NCBI RefSeq assembly: GCF_963576545.1
Contig: NC_083646.1
Span: 14,673,238-14,737,237 of the forward strand
Length of the DNA: 64,000 nucleotides
Source: Limanda limanda
Taxonomy: Eukaryota > Chordata > Actinopteri > Pleuronectiformes > Pleuronectidae
Reading direction: 5' to 3'
Made by a program: the position numbers and the translations under genes. The notes under the pieces are model-generated. The model was not told where the DNA came from. It was given only the letters and a program-made list of their open reading frames with translations, and did not search any database. Shown here piece by piece: positions 1 through 20,191 of the stretch (within the stretch, counting starts at the first letter, position 1; each line of letters opens with the position of its first letter).

Positions 1-6297
<6,297 letters not shown>

Positions 6298-6560
6298 AAG
6301 AGGTTATGTTTTCACCCCTGTAAACAGGATTACGCAAAAACTACTGGACAGATTAACACAAGCATTGGTGGAAGGATGCAGTTTGTTCAATAAAATGTTC
6401 TTACAGATCTTAATAAGGGGGCAGATCCAGGACCATTTTAACCACTTTCTTTAATAATGCAAGATAGGACCAAGGAATTTTGACATTTATTTTGTGGATT
6501 CATGGATCTTATTATTATGACCATATTTAGGGGACTGATATATTTTAGTGCGTGCAGCTA
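6298..6560 (+). repeat. Dispersed repeat (GAGGTTATGTTTTCACCCCTG family)
   Basis: Contains GAGGTTATGTTTTCACCCCTGT, GGATTACGCAAAAACTACTGG and GGTGGAAGGATG, then a GGGGACTGATAT segment. These words recur in the same order in other copies of this window. Class not determined. Confidence 0.65.
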
Positions 6561-7146
6561 GATTGAATTTAAGGGAACTATTGGCCCTTATGTGCTCTCC
6601 TGAGTTTGGTATGATATAATGATGATACTCTTCTATAAATACAGAGCCATAGTGATACATTTCATGTGAGGGTTTAAACACTGATATTAAAGTCCAAGAA
6701 AACGTCACTGTCCTTGATATAAATCTGGACTGCGTAGGATCCTCGCTTTGCTCTTGTTGCTGGCCGACTTTGCACCACTTTTACACTCCTCCGACTCAGT
6801 TGTGCTTGTTTCCATCTGTTGGAGAAGGGGTTAGAAGTTGACTGGCAGGGGTCCTGCTCTCTGAGAGTTAGAGTCTGGCTGGAGGGGGCTTGTTTCTATG
6901 AGGGGTGAAACACCCGCCCGTCCATCACCCTGACAGAGCTGACAGCCATTCAGCCAAACCAGAGGAGTTCCTGCCAACAATCAAAGGGCTTTTCATTGAA
7001 GGAATCCAGCTCTGGCCTGTCATCAGGGAGGGGCGGTCCCAGCTGTCAGCAGGAGCAGGGGGAGACCCTCAGTCCCTCCCCTTGCTTTTCTCTCCCCTCA
7101 CAAATCTATGATCAAATCCATGGTATTGGTCAAGAGCACATGCTCC

Positions 7147-7149
<3 letters not shown>

Positions 7150-7227
<78 letters not shown>

Positions 7228-7235
7228 CTCTCTCC
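7150..7235 (+). repeat. (CT)n microsatellite
   Basis: CT run with a GTGT interruption near 7224. Confidence 0.97.
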
Positions 7236-8272
7236 TTGGCCAGCTAATTAATTCATCTGTTTTCAACTTATCTACTTTGTGTTGCTGGACACACACAGTT
7301 TCTTAATTTTTTTAAATTTATTAATTTTCCGTTTATAATTCAATTTGATATCCACATTTATTTTGATAGAAATTAATCTTCCCCTTCTCCTATAATACAT
7401 GTCAGTTCTCTTGTTCAACACTTGAGGGAGGCAAAACTAAACAAAATGGTGAGCAGCAACATTGCTGAAAATTGTTCAAAATAATGTGTTTTCAGATCAT
7501 TTTCAGGTGATCCAGACTATACGTCAGCATCAAGTGTGTTAACCCTCAATATGTTGTTTGTATCCAGATGCAGATTTTTTAATCTTTACGTTATAATTTC
7601 CTCAAGACAATTTTTTTTTCATTTTACATCCCAGGTTTCATAATAATTATAATAATAATTGGCATTTCTGTTTGGAAAATGTTGCTTTCTGACTGATTTA
7701 TTAATAAACTGATCATGATCATGTGTGTATGAGTGTAAAAGTCGTAGTGTTCCTGATACAGATCACTCAGTTTCCTTTTCTGTAAATGTGTATAAAAAGA
7801 AAACAGTTAAATCTTCCTCTGAAACATATCATGCTTGGAAATTGTAGAGTTTAAATCAGTTTCTTTCTGGTCTCTGAATGTGAATCTCTTTCAAGAGAAA
7901 TACACTGTAGTGTTATGTGACTGTTGTCTCACTAACCGAAGGAAAACTGCATCGGTCTGTCTTCAACTATATATTTGTTGTGTGTGTATTCTTCCCACAT
8001 CAGGCGTTCATTTAAGTGCACACAAAACAAATACGAGAGTGCACTTGTACTGTTCTGTCAGTTTTCAGTACAGTGTCAGACAAGAACTCTTGTCTGATGC
8101 TTCAGTGGGTTTATTACATAACCAGTGAGCCGTCTGCATGAATCAATTATTCATCTCCATGTCATAACACTGAGGATGCTTTGATAATGACAGACAACCA
8201 GACAAGGCAGTGCAGTCGAGAAAACACGCACCGCTCTCCTCCTAGTCTGTGGCTCTGCATCATGTGACCGCC

Positions 8273-8273
<1 letters not shown>

Positions 8274-8320
<47 letters not shown>
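8274..8320 (+). repeat. (GA)n microsatellite
   Basis: GA run with one AAA interruption near 8315. Confidence 0.95.
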
Positions 8321-8321
<1 letters not shown>

Positions 8322-9417
8322 CCTTCAGATGAGACATGTTTCTCTTTTACAGAGGCCGCATGAATACTTTATTTTGAAAACAGCCCTTGGCATTTGGGGC
8401 ATCAGCAAAAAGCCTGTTCCAACACATTGGATTCCCATTGAGGTGTGGTCAGTGTGGGACAGATAAAGGAATTCCAGGTATATTTCTTCTCGTAGAACCT
8501 TCATCAACTCAGGTGCCGCTCGCTGACTAGAGGGTCACAGGTCAAACAGTTCAGCCCGTCTTGATTTATCTGTCAGGATAATCCGCCATGAGCACCTGCT
8601 CTGGACAGCTTATCTAGAGACGTTAAGTTGTAGAAAGAGTGAAATTATGACAAGCCATAAATGTTCAAAGGCTGCTTTCTTTTTTTTTAAGATGGCCGTG
8701 GCTCTCTCTCTGCTCACGGAGATGAAGAACAGGTCCTCTCAGGTCCACAGTAAATCACGAGGTTAAAACTCACTCATACTTCATAGTGACACCGTGTCCT
8801 TCACTTCTTTTCTCAATTTTCTGCTGAGCTTCATCTCCGCAAAACCCACATCTGGGTCCCAGTGAGAGTACAGTGGTCGATTCCCCTGTCGCTAAAGAGC
8901 TATGATTAAAACCTCCTGCTGGTTCTGGCTCATTTCAAACTGTACATCTTGCACACCTTCGTCTCCTAATGTAGATATTTTATTGCAGAAAACTGACAAT
9001 TTGCTTTGTGGTGGATCCTCAGGGAGCAGATCAGAAATCATCTGTTCAACCGCTGAAGTCTGGAAGAAGCTGACATGAACAAAACACAGTGTAGAGTGTG
9101 TAAATTTGTACATATGATTTTCATGTTTATTGCCACCCAAGCAATTTATTTATGGCAAGAACAACTCTGCTCCTATGATGATCAAAGGCTTGAATAAAAT
9201 GTTCGATGATGAGCTTCAGAAAAGTCTCTAAATGGATGTTAAGATGAGAGCTTTATAAAATATTGTCAAAAATGATCAAAAATTAACTTTGTAACTAAAC
9301 TTATGGCCACATCCTTATAGTACTTTAGGTAATAAAATTCTAATTTGAGCATCTGTAGTTTGACAATTCTCCAAACAACATCTGCTGATGAAAATCATGT
9401 GTTTTTACTGAAAGCAG

Positions 9418-9665
9418 GGGGCGACACGGTGCTGCAGCGGTTAGCACTGTTGCCTCACAGCAAGAAGGTTGATTAAGGGCCTTTCTGAGTTGAGTTCTCA
9501 ATGTTCTGTGTGAATGTAAGAATGAATGGTTGTTTTTCAATAAAGTGCATTACACTGTCAATCTATAAAGGGTGTACCCCCCCTCCTGCTTAATCTCAGC
9601 TGGCATTGGTTACAGCCCCTACACACGACCCTTAAAGTATAAGCGGTATAGATAATGGATGGATG
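9418..9665 (+). repeat. tRNA-like SINE copy (5' head plus TATAGATAATGGATGG tail)
   Basis: The head GCAGCGGTTAGCACTGTTGCCTCACAGCAAGAAGG has a pol III A-box-like start. The copy lacks the B-box segment and ends with AAGCGGTATAGATAATGGATGG. The same family recurs at 27205 and, reversed, at 61665. Confidence 0.75.
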
Positions 9666-9689
9666 ATTGAAAGCACTAGAACTATTAAG

Positions 9690-10035
9690 ATCGGCGAGAC
9701 CCACCCGTCCCCTTGAAGCTGCACCAAACTTCAAACACTCATAAATATCAGTTCCCACATGTGCCGAATTTTTTTCCGTCAAGATCCATGTATTATTCCC
9801 TGAGAAATCGGTGAATATGTTGAAAGACACCTTATCCCCAAATATGAAAGAAATTTATGAAAAGAATTCCTGGATCGTCCTTCTGATCCTGATCCACACC
9901 AAACTTGAATGGGTTCTTTTCTGAGTCATACCGTATCCTTCCACCAAGATTTGAGATAACCCCTCACATGATTTTTCTTTCTCACAAACATCAAACCAAC
10001 CAACAACATACAGGGGTGAAACATAAACTTCATTG
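9690..10035 (-). repeat. Dispersed repeat (GAGGTTATGTTTTCACCCCTG family), reverse copy
   Basis: On the minus strand it reads AAGTTTATGTTTCACCCCTG, then CTTGGTGGAAGGATACGG and TGGATCTTGACGG, the same word order as the 6298 copy. Confidence 0.6.
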
Positions 10036-13000
10036 GCATAGTTAAAAATAAACTGCAAAATTATTGCTGATATGGTTTATTCCTGCTGTTAAGTTTGCTC
10101 GCAGCATTAACATGAGCAGGGCCGTGCAGGGCTATCTGTTTTTTTTCAAAGTCATAATAGAGTTTCAATGTCGTATCATAAAAAATACATGCACATAATA
10201 AAATAAGTAATCACGAGGCAAACAAAGCTATTCCTGGTGTATTACCATTAGTATTGAGATGTTTATTAATATTTATAGTCTACTTCACACCATTACATTT
10301 GCATAGTTTTGCTCGCCACAATATGGCTTCTAAAATTGGATGTAGGACATTTCCTCCAGATTTGCAAAGCGGCGGTAAAGTATGATCTCATTACTGTAAT
10401 TATGTTTACACGCACAGTGTTTAAGAGATTCAGCGTAACTCATTCTCAGAGGTTATCACAGGTTGCTTGGTTTCTATTCTCAGCCTCCGTCTCATAAGAA
10501 ATGACTCAGGATACAAACTAGTTGTATGAATATCTGAGAGGTTAATAAACATTACACACGTCTCCCCACCCCCCCAACCCCACACCCCCCCAGCTGTTTG
10601 TATTTTACTCAGTCTTTCTGCATCTGTTTGTCAGTGTGTCCACATATTACAGTATGTCAGCTGCAGAGAAGTGAGATTCATTGTGCTGGTGTGTGAGGGA
10701 GATAAAACAGAAAAACAGCAGAGGAGAGAATGAGAGGGAGGGAGGGAGATCAAAAGACGATGGGAGAGTCGGGGCCTGTATCAAAAATGAGGTTGGAAGG
10801 CTTCCCCTCCTCTCACCATCCGCCTCTCCCCTGATCATCGACCCTGAGGAGAATAAACTCAATCCATGTTAAATTATAGATTAAGGCCCGACTCTGGCGA
10901 TGGCTTGGCAGCTGGCGGCTGCATGCATGTCGAGCCGGAGCTGAGTTTCACACACTTCTGCTGCTGTTGTTGCCTCATCTCGCTGCCTTATTAAAATCAA
11001 CTTCAAACAACCTCCACAGATGAATAACATGGTTTAAAAGAGACTGTATGAATATGTAAAGATTCTCTTTTACAATGTGCTCTCTGTGAGGCCGGGGTTG
11101 TGTTCTCCATTGCGCTCTGTGCGCCGTGGACGTGTTAACCTCTCACATCACTTTGCAGGTCACAAGTTTTTTTCTCACTGTTTTTTAAATTTTTTTTATT
11201 AACAGATAAGCTTTTTGTTCTTTTAGCTCCACGACAAGAGGAGATGAAATGCTAAAAATGTGTCGCTTGTTGTATAATAGAAAGAAGAACGTTATTTTTT
11301 ACTCTGCCCATGTGGTAGATCTTGCAGCGTGAGGGAATTAAGTTTGTTCTGGAGATGGATGATGTCTTAAGAAGTATTTATTCTCAGAACTGGATGAGTC
11401 AAAGAGAGCAGGCTGATACAGGAAGTTAATAAGTTAGTTGTATGTCATCAATAGAGTATTAAGATCTCACCATGTGGCCACACACCATTAGTCTTCATGT
11501 GGAGCTACAGGAAAAATATATCTAAACCTTGTCTCATCTCACAAAACTATTGTTGTCTCTCCTGAATCCCTCTCACAGAAATACTATTTACCTTCATCCA
11601 GTTATTGTCTATGAAGCTTCCTCACTCAACAGTGAGTCCTGTACGAATGCTGCAAGATACAGAAACACTGCCTTGTTTCCACGTAGACCAGCTATCACTG
11701 GTCTGCATAATGTAAGAAAGCCAAATAGTCATATTTTTTTCATCTGCAAACAGCTAAAAAATATAAATTTGCTCATAAAATCAAGTTTGAAATAATACGC
11801 GATCTGAATTATTTAAGAAAAATAAGTCAAGTTGTGATAAACAGTAAATTCCAAACAGCCAAATCACTGACATCAGTTTGTTTTTTGTACGAATGTCTAC
11901 TGAGTTGTTTGGAGGAAATAACATTTGTCACAGATTTCCTGTTTATGCATCTTGATTCGTCATCCCTGCAAATGCATGAAAACCTTCTCTGCTACGTCAG
12001 TGGAGGCACAACAGCATGCAAAATTACAGATAATTTTCATAACTCAGCCTTGAAAAATGTGTTGTATATCCCTTTCTCCAAAAAAGAACTGCCTTTCCGA
12101 AGCCCAGCTCAAGTTTTTCACAATCTTTGAGCCAAAAAAAATTAACCAAAAAGGTTCATTGTTTATGTCCCACAGACAAGACACTACCACGAGAAGTGAA
12201 TTCATTCTCAATTTCTCAGAGCTCACACTAACTAACAAAGGCTGTCCTCTCTTTAATAGTGGAGTTTCATTATCAATACCTCCCCATGGTACTTCATTGT
12301 GATATTCATTCTTGCATTTTATTTCATCAATCATGTAATTAATTCTGTAAACATAATTTATAGTTTACTTTTAACTGGCATATATACCAAAACATTTAGT
12401 GCTGTATTCGACTAATTCTACAGTATTCTATTTGAGTCACAATAACAGTAATCGTTAAAACGAAAAATGCACAAATTATAGAAAATACCACAAAAGATCG
12501 GTTTCAGTGCCACAGCATTTTATTCACAAAACCTCATCTGGAGTCAATTTCCTCCCTTTTATCTAAAATGTGACACATCCCTGTCTTCTCTGAGAAGCTG
12601 TTTTTAGACTGTGTATAAATAGCAGGAGAATATGCCAATTCTACATCTTGCATAAATATAGTCCGGTGTATGAAAAATAACGAATGTATAATTTTGGTAC
12701 AGTCTGTGATCGAAAATAGAAATCTTTATCCGTCCTCAACGACAAAAGTAATAGTAGAGCAACAATATTGTCACGTTACAACACTTGGTATCTACCTTTA
12801 CAGCAGTTTCATGCAAAGCAAATCTCATAGGGCATTCAAAGGCATCGAGATAAAATCCAGTGTCTATACATCAATTATGATACATGCAGTTTGAACATAA
12901 TCAGCATGCGGTCCGGTCTGAATTAGTGATGATAAATCACAAACTAAAGAAACACAGTTTATACTCTACAATAATGAAATCTTCTAAAAGCAGAGCTCAG

Positions 13001-13530
13001 TCTCGTAGAGGTTTTTCATGCTGTTGTGTGCGGTTTAAAGATAAACTGGAGAATGGAATGAGCTAAACTTTGCTCGGCTGATGCATATTTATAAAGTCAA
13101 TGAGTAAACCAGTTACTTTAAGAAGCACAGGCAAAATAATATAATTTTCTCTATCTAATCCTCTGTGTCATCACTTTTAAAGGGATAAGGAGGGTGTACG
13201 CGCACATGATGCAAACATAATACACAAGACCACAGAACAAGTCGACGGCTGGAGGCTCAGGTAACAGAAAAACAACGCCATGCAGCCAAAGGTTTGCAAC
13301 TGAGGTAAGAAAGCATATCGGTAAGAAACATTCAGGAACAAGCTCGAAGCTCTGGTCTACATTCATAATGGCAGCAATCATAGTGACAGGGAGAAATCAC
13401 AGTGATTCCTTTTGTTTTTCGTAAAGGCATTTGCAAGGGGAGAGTGTGTTCGAGGCAGTTCCCATTCAAAAGCATTACTGTTATACATGGCCCTCTTTGG
13501 TTTCATCAGTTCCTCACTCTTAGATGTCTT
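10036..13530. other. Intergenic sequence downstream of PDE11, no gene recognised
   Basis: AT-rich, with no frame showing recognisable protein similarity. Minus-strand polyadenylation words (TTTATT on the plus strand) occur near 12310 and 12519 and could end a long PDE11 3' UTR, but no single site stands out. Confidence 0.45.
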
Positions 13531-14027
<497 letters not shown>

Positions 14028-14202
14028 TGGGAAACTGCCCTTTAGAGTGTGATAAACAGGAATTATTCCTGCTCCTGAGTCTAACACAGTGACACACTTT
14101 TGGTTAGTGCATGTAGAGCATTAGAAAATCACAGGATGCATATGGGAAAAGTCCCATGCGAGTCATTAGAAGGGATAAACATACTTTGACACTTTCTGTG
14201 CT

Positions 14203-17200
14203 TTACTTCTTTCCTGCAGGTGTCGTGCTGTCAGCTGACAAATCGTCACAGCACTCTTCGCTCTCTCTGCACCTCAGAGCCTGGCTGCACTTCGACTTGG
14301 ATCCAAACTCAACAGGCCTCACAGTCTCAGTGGACTCTTGGTGTTGATTGGTCTCTGCCTCCTCGTGGGGCTCGGGACTCGGATCTGATTCCGTGCTCTC
14401 AGTGGACGTCTTCTGATAGGTCGAACAGAGATCCTGCCACTTCTTTCGATTGGCATCAATCTCTTCGACCATTGGCTCCAACTTCACATTGAGCTTCAGC
14501 AGGCTCTGTGCGACACACAGGATAGATCTCCAGATAATGCTTTTACATTCATATGAATCATTATCTTAGACATTAAGAGTTACCTACCTGGTAAAGCGGC
14601 TTACAGATCCCATCTATCCACTCCAGCTGTAACACCGGTAGTTCATCTTTCCGATTACGGTCAAATATGGCCTAGAGAGAAGTGATACGCTTCTGTCATC
14701 TATTAAATGGTCACAATGAGTATATGCTGTTCACGCAGCATAAAGATTTGAAATCTTCATTACTCACTGCTGGGGTCAACTTCAGCTCTGACCTCTCCCT
14801 GTCACCTTGCTCAAAGAATTCACTCGTCACCAGCTCTGCAACCTTGAGACATTCATGCAAATCATTGATATTTCATTAGTTTAGTTAGTTTGGGTTCGTT
14901 CTGTGCCCTACACATTATGTCCCTTGACAGTTTAAATCCTGACAAAACATGTTGCTTACATCGTGACTCAGGCACACAGGGAAACATGTCTGAGCAAACA
15001 TTGTGGGAAAGGAAGGGAAACATCCTGGATGAACATGCATGAACATTGCTGTATCCTAAAACTATTAGTATGAAAAAAGCGGCAAATGCAAACTGTTTAC
15101 ATCTCTAAGCCTTCAACATGAAAGATGTGAGAAACGATGTAAACAGGACTCTAACCTGTTTGGAGATCTTCCAAGGACGTGTGACGGCGCCCAGGTCGCA
15201 TGCTGTCATTAGCATAGATCTGTAGATGGTATCAAAGCTCAGGTTTAGCACTTGTTATGGTCTTCCGATGTAACACGAACAGTTTTATTTTAACTAAAGA
15301 TAGAAACCTGAGAACTTCTCTGTGTCCTTCATCCGTCCAGCTGTAGTCTCCGGAGAGAACACACTCAAAGAACTTGTTCCGGCGCCTTAGAATCCAAAGA
15401 GGCAGTCAAAGATACAGAAAATGTTATGCAACACAGTTTAGCAAAGGCACTTCACATTTGAACAGGAAATTTGATTACGACTCTTTGAATTGCTGGCAAG
15501 AATTTATCAAATAATCTGCACTAAGCTTTTGCAATCCATGAAAAAGAAAACTTACTCAAAGTGCAAAGTAAGGTCTGTGGAGAGAATAGCCTGCTTCAAT
15601 AGTTGCATCATATTGCTGTATTCCTTGGAGCAGAGGTTTGCAAAGATATTGTGTCCCTGTAAAAAAAATACAACAGCATACACACACACACACACACAGA
15701 GAAAAGCAAGCAGGGATGAGTAGCAGTGTCTCCTCGAAGCCAATGCATTGGCTAAGTCATTGCTCACTGTCCAAGCAGCTCCCATTATCGATGTTAATTT
15801 GCAATGTGCATAGACTTTCTCTGTCCTCTGTTCAAACAAATCAATATAGAACTGAGTGGCCGATGATCAAATGAAGCAGACTTGTAACATCACTATAGTG
15901 ATCGCCGCTGCCACTTAACATCAGAGGTTTGATGCCCGAAGCTTAACCTGGTCGTCCAGAGTTCTATGACACAACATGTTGAAATAGTTTACAAGAAAGG
16001 GATCTGACAGTGGCTTTTCCAAATATTCATTTCAATTAATATTTAACACTTGCAGTGCCTGACCTCACTTTGTAGGATCATGACAGCGTGATTGAAGTGG
16101 TGATGCTCCAGTGTGGCTGACGTTCCATAGAGCAGAGCCAGAGCCGAACCTGTCCTGCAGGGAACAACAGAGCAGTGAAGCTTTCAGTCGCCAAGCAGAC
16201 GTCTGTTTGACATCACACTTCCGACCTGAGCAACTCACTTGGCTTGAAAGGCGTTGTTGGTTCCCCGGTGGTCCAAGTCATGACAAAGGCAGCCAACCAT
16301 CAGGGCCAGTATCTCTGCCTCGGACAGCACATCTTGAAAATTGGCCGTCTGCAGAAGGCAAAGCAGATAGACATCTTCTTATTCGTCTATACAGCAGAGG
16401 GATAGAGTGGGATAGGATAGGATATGGTAGGAAAGGATAGGACAGGAAAGGCTGTGGTAGGATAGGGTATGGTAGGATAGGATAGGATAGAATAGAGTGA
16501 TGTAGGATGCAACAGGATAGAGTAGAATAGGGTAGGATATAGGATAGGGTAGAGTATGATAGGGTACGATAGCATAGGATAGGATAGGATAGGATAGGAT
16601 AGGATAGGATAGGATAGGATAGGATAGGATAGGATAGAATAGGATAGGATAGGATAGGATAGGATAGGATAGGATAGGATAGGATAGGATAGGATCGGAA
16701 AGGATAGGATAGGGTAGGATAGGATAGGATAGGATAGGATAGGATAGGATAGGATAGGATAGGATAGGATAGGGTAGGATGGGATAGGATAGGATAGGAT
16801 AGGATATGGTAGGAAAGGATGGGACAGGAAAGGGTGTGGTAGGATAGGGTACGGTAGGTTAGGATAGGGTGATATAGGATGCGACAGGATAGAATAGGAT
16901 AGGATATAGGATAGGGTAGGATAGGATAGGGTTGGATAGGATAAGATAGGATAGGATAGGATAGGATAGGATAGGATAGGATAGGATAGGATAGGATAGG
17001 ATAGGATAGGATAGGATAGGATCAGAAAGGATAGGATAGGGTAGGGTAGGACAGGATAGGATCGGAAAGGATAGGATAGGGTAGGATAGGATAGGATAGG
17101 ATAGGATAGGATAGGATAGGATAGGATAGGATAGGATAGGATAGGATAGGATAGGGTATGATAGGGTAGGATATCATAGGATATGATATGATAGGATGGG

Positions 17201-20158
17201 ATAGGATGGGACAGGATAGGATAGAATAGGGTTGGGTTTTGGGAGTGAGAATAGTTTTTGGATTTTTGCGATTCTCTGTGCAGACCTGATCACACAGGAA
17301 AGTTGATCATTTGTCTCTGAGGCTTTACCCAAATTATCCCTCTTTTGAATTCTCTCTTTTCCTCTGATGTTGCCTCATAATGATGTATTGTTCAGTGACT
17401 GACGGCTAGTCTGTATGATGGTAAGTCCACTGAGACTTACATTTCTCATGACAGGTTTTAAAAAAAAACCTCAGCATGATATCCTCCTTGAGGGTCTAAG
17501 TTTTGATGGTGTCCTTTGGTGGAATTTTGTCTTTGCTGTATTAGACAGTTTGACAGTAGAGTCTGAAAGCAAACACGAGGTTGTGACTCAAAACGTTGGT
17601 ATGAGAGGAAGTGGAGACACACATCTTAGAAATCTGGGTCAATTTAGTTTTAAATCTGTCTATTTTAGGGCCTGGATAAAAACTTAAGTTTTAACTTCTT
17701 TAACCCTTAACATCCACTATCCTTCTTCCCTGGCCATCATATAAACAGTATATATTTTTTACGGGCTTCACTTTAGTTTAAGTACTGTGATGTTTATAAT
17801 GAATTAAATATTCAAACCCAGGAGCCCCGCTCCCCTCAAATTCTGCCTGATATGCTTGAAACTTTTGAGATGTTCACTGCAATTCAAAACTAAAGTTCTG
17901 TGGGTTTGAACAAAGTTGCTGACTGAATACACTGCAATGCACACACATTCGAGTTGACTTGAAGTATCTTGAAACTTACTGTGATCATAAGAAACATGCA
18001 CTGGGACACATTGAAAGCATGCCTCCAGTTATGGTACACCACAGTCCGATAATTCTTCCTCACAGTCAGGAGCCAGCGGCATAAAACCTGAAAAGAAGAC
18101 ACATATCCAGGTGATATACATACATACATACAAACATATGTACACACATGCACACCTATAGTAAATATATGCATACAAATATCCACATTAGTCATACATA
18201 CATAATACATATTAAAGGACATTTTCACCTCATAGTCAATTTTAAACTTTTGCACGACACCAAGTTCCAGAAACATTCTCAGTGACGCAGTGATCATGGC
18301 GTCATTGTCCAAAGAGAAGTCGTTGAAGTAAAACTCATCGATGCCTAACTCACTGCTCAGGGGGATCTTGGCTGCCTTGGGGGGAAAGGACAGAGCTGTC
18401 AGTCACACGCTGTCAGCAAGGAGGTTGTGGAGAATTAAAACAAACCGAGAGTAGGCTTAATTCATGTTCCACTACTGACAGACTCTAGATTGAAGTCAGT
18501 AAATCATAATGCAAACATATAAATGTTATTTTCTTCATGTTTTTGCAGAGGATTACCTTGAGTCTGTCAACTTCTACCTTGGAGCAGGTAGCATGGTAGG
18601 ACAACATCTAAAAAAAGAAACACAAATCGTGCAAAATAGTGAGATATAAAAAACTCTCAAGACCACAGTAATTAAAGCAGCTGATAATACATGTTTGCCA
18701 AGAATTTTGATGAAATCCAACCCTTCCTAATTATCTTGTTACATAATCAGGATCAAACAAAGTACATATCTGTTTTAAACAAACTTGTTGATACTTTTTG
18801 TGTCTCCTGACAGAAAGAAATATCGATCCGATGTTAAAAGAAAAAGCAGACATATGTGACACAAATGCGGCTTTGATGGGATGTGGACACATTGGCACAT
18901 GTATTTATGAATTATTGATAGCAGCTGAAATATTAATGGTGGAGAAGCAGAACTGTGTTTGCTGAAGGATAATGTTACAGCTCGGGTTATATAACGGGCA
19001 GTGGAGCAGAACACAGACGGCGACACTAATAGATGTGAGGAGCCTCTGATATGATTAGCATTAATCAACGACACCACTCTCTTACATAACCTTCATTCTC
19101 TTAGCCACTCATTTTTATAATAGATGTCAAGGACTGGGATGAAATTAGATTCGGAGTAAAGTTTGGAGAGATGGATTGAGAATCATTTGAACAAACCAGA
19201 ATGGTAACCCAGTATTTATCTGTTTATTCATATCAATGTTGTTTGTGCAGAGTTCATTTGTAGTCTCATTGGCTGATCAATTAGACTTTATTTATACTTG
19301 CTTTAATGGCTAATATCCTTTAAATACATACTTAACTTAAGTGACTGTAGCAAGAAAATAGGACATTTCATAAATAGATTTTATTTATCTGTTCACCTGT
19401 GTATTGTTATAAATATAATGATTTAGCGTAGAAAAGTTATATACACAACAAAGAAACATAATATTGTATTGTATTCTCTACAGTGGTGAGATTCGTTTTA
19501 ATCACTGTACTTACATCCAGTGCCACAGACTGCTTGGCCCAAGTCTTCTTAACCTGATTGTACATCATCGTGTTGTTTATTCCAAGTCCACAGAAAATGA
19601 CGAATGCCTTCATACACAAGACAAGCCAGAGAAAAAACAACAACACATTAAATGAACTAAATTGGCATCTCCAGAGTAACCATGTACAGCAAATCCAAAG
19701 TCTGGTCATGCAAATCCGAACAGAGTTCTATGTATTTAACCTCAAACAGTCTCTGATCTGCATCATTGAAAGTCTTCCTGTCCAGTCGGTTCAGAATTTG
19801 TGCGACCCCTGTGGGAAGAAAAGGCACGCATCAGTGACCAAGACATGAACACTGGTTTCCATTAGAACAAATAGATTGTTTCTGGTCAACGTACCAATTA
19901 TCTGATGAGTTCGATTCCAGATCGGGACACATAACACTGATCGGATGTGAAACCCTGAGGCATGATCCGCCTGTGAAGAGAGGAGTCAGTGACCGTGGAG
20001 AAAGACCGAAAGCAGTTCATGTTAGAGAGATGAATATCTTTGTGTGCGTGGCTCTAAAGCAGGTTATGGCACAAACATTTCATCCACTAATGTTAAAAAT
20101 CATTTTACGCAAACAAATTCACCAGTGTTTATGAAAACTGTACAAATTATAACTTGTG

Positions 20159-20191
<33 letters not shown>

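Noticed and set aside
16387..17231. Regular array resembling a CRISPR or minisatellite gene cluster
   Set aside because: It is a plain pentanucleotide satellite with variant units; no conserved repeat plus unique spacer pattern.
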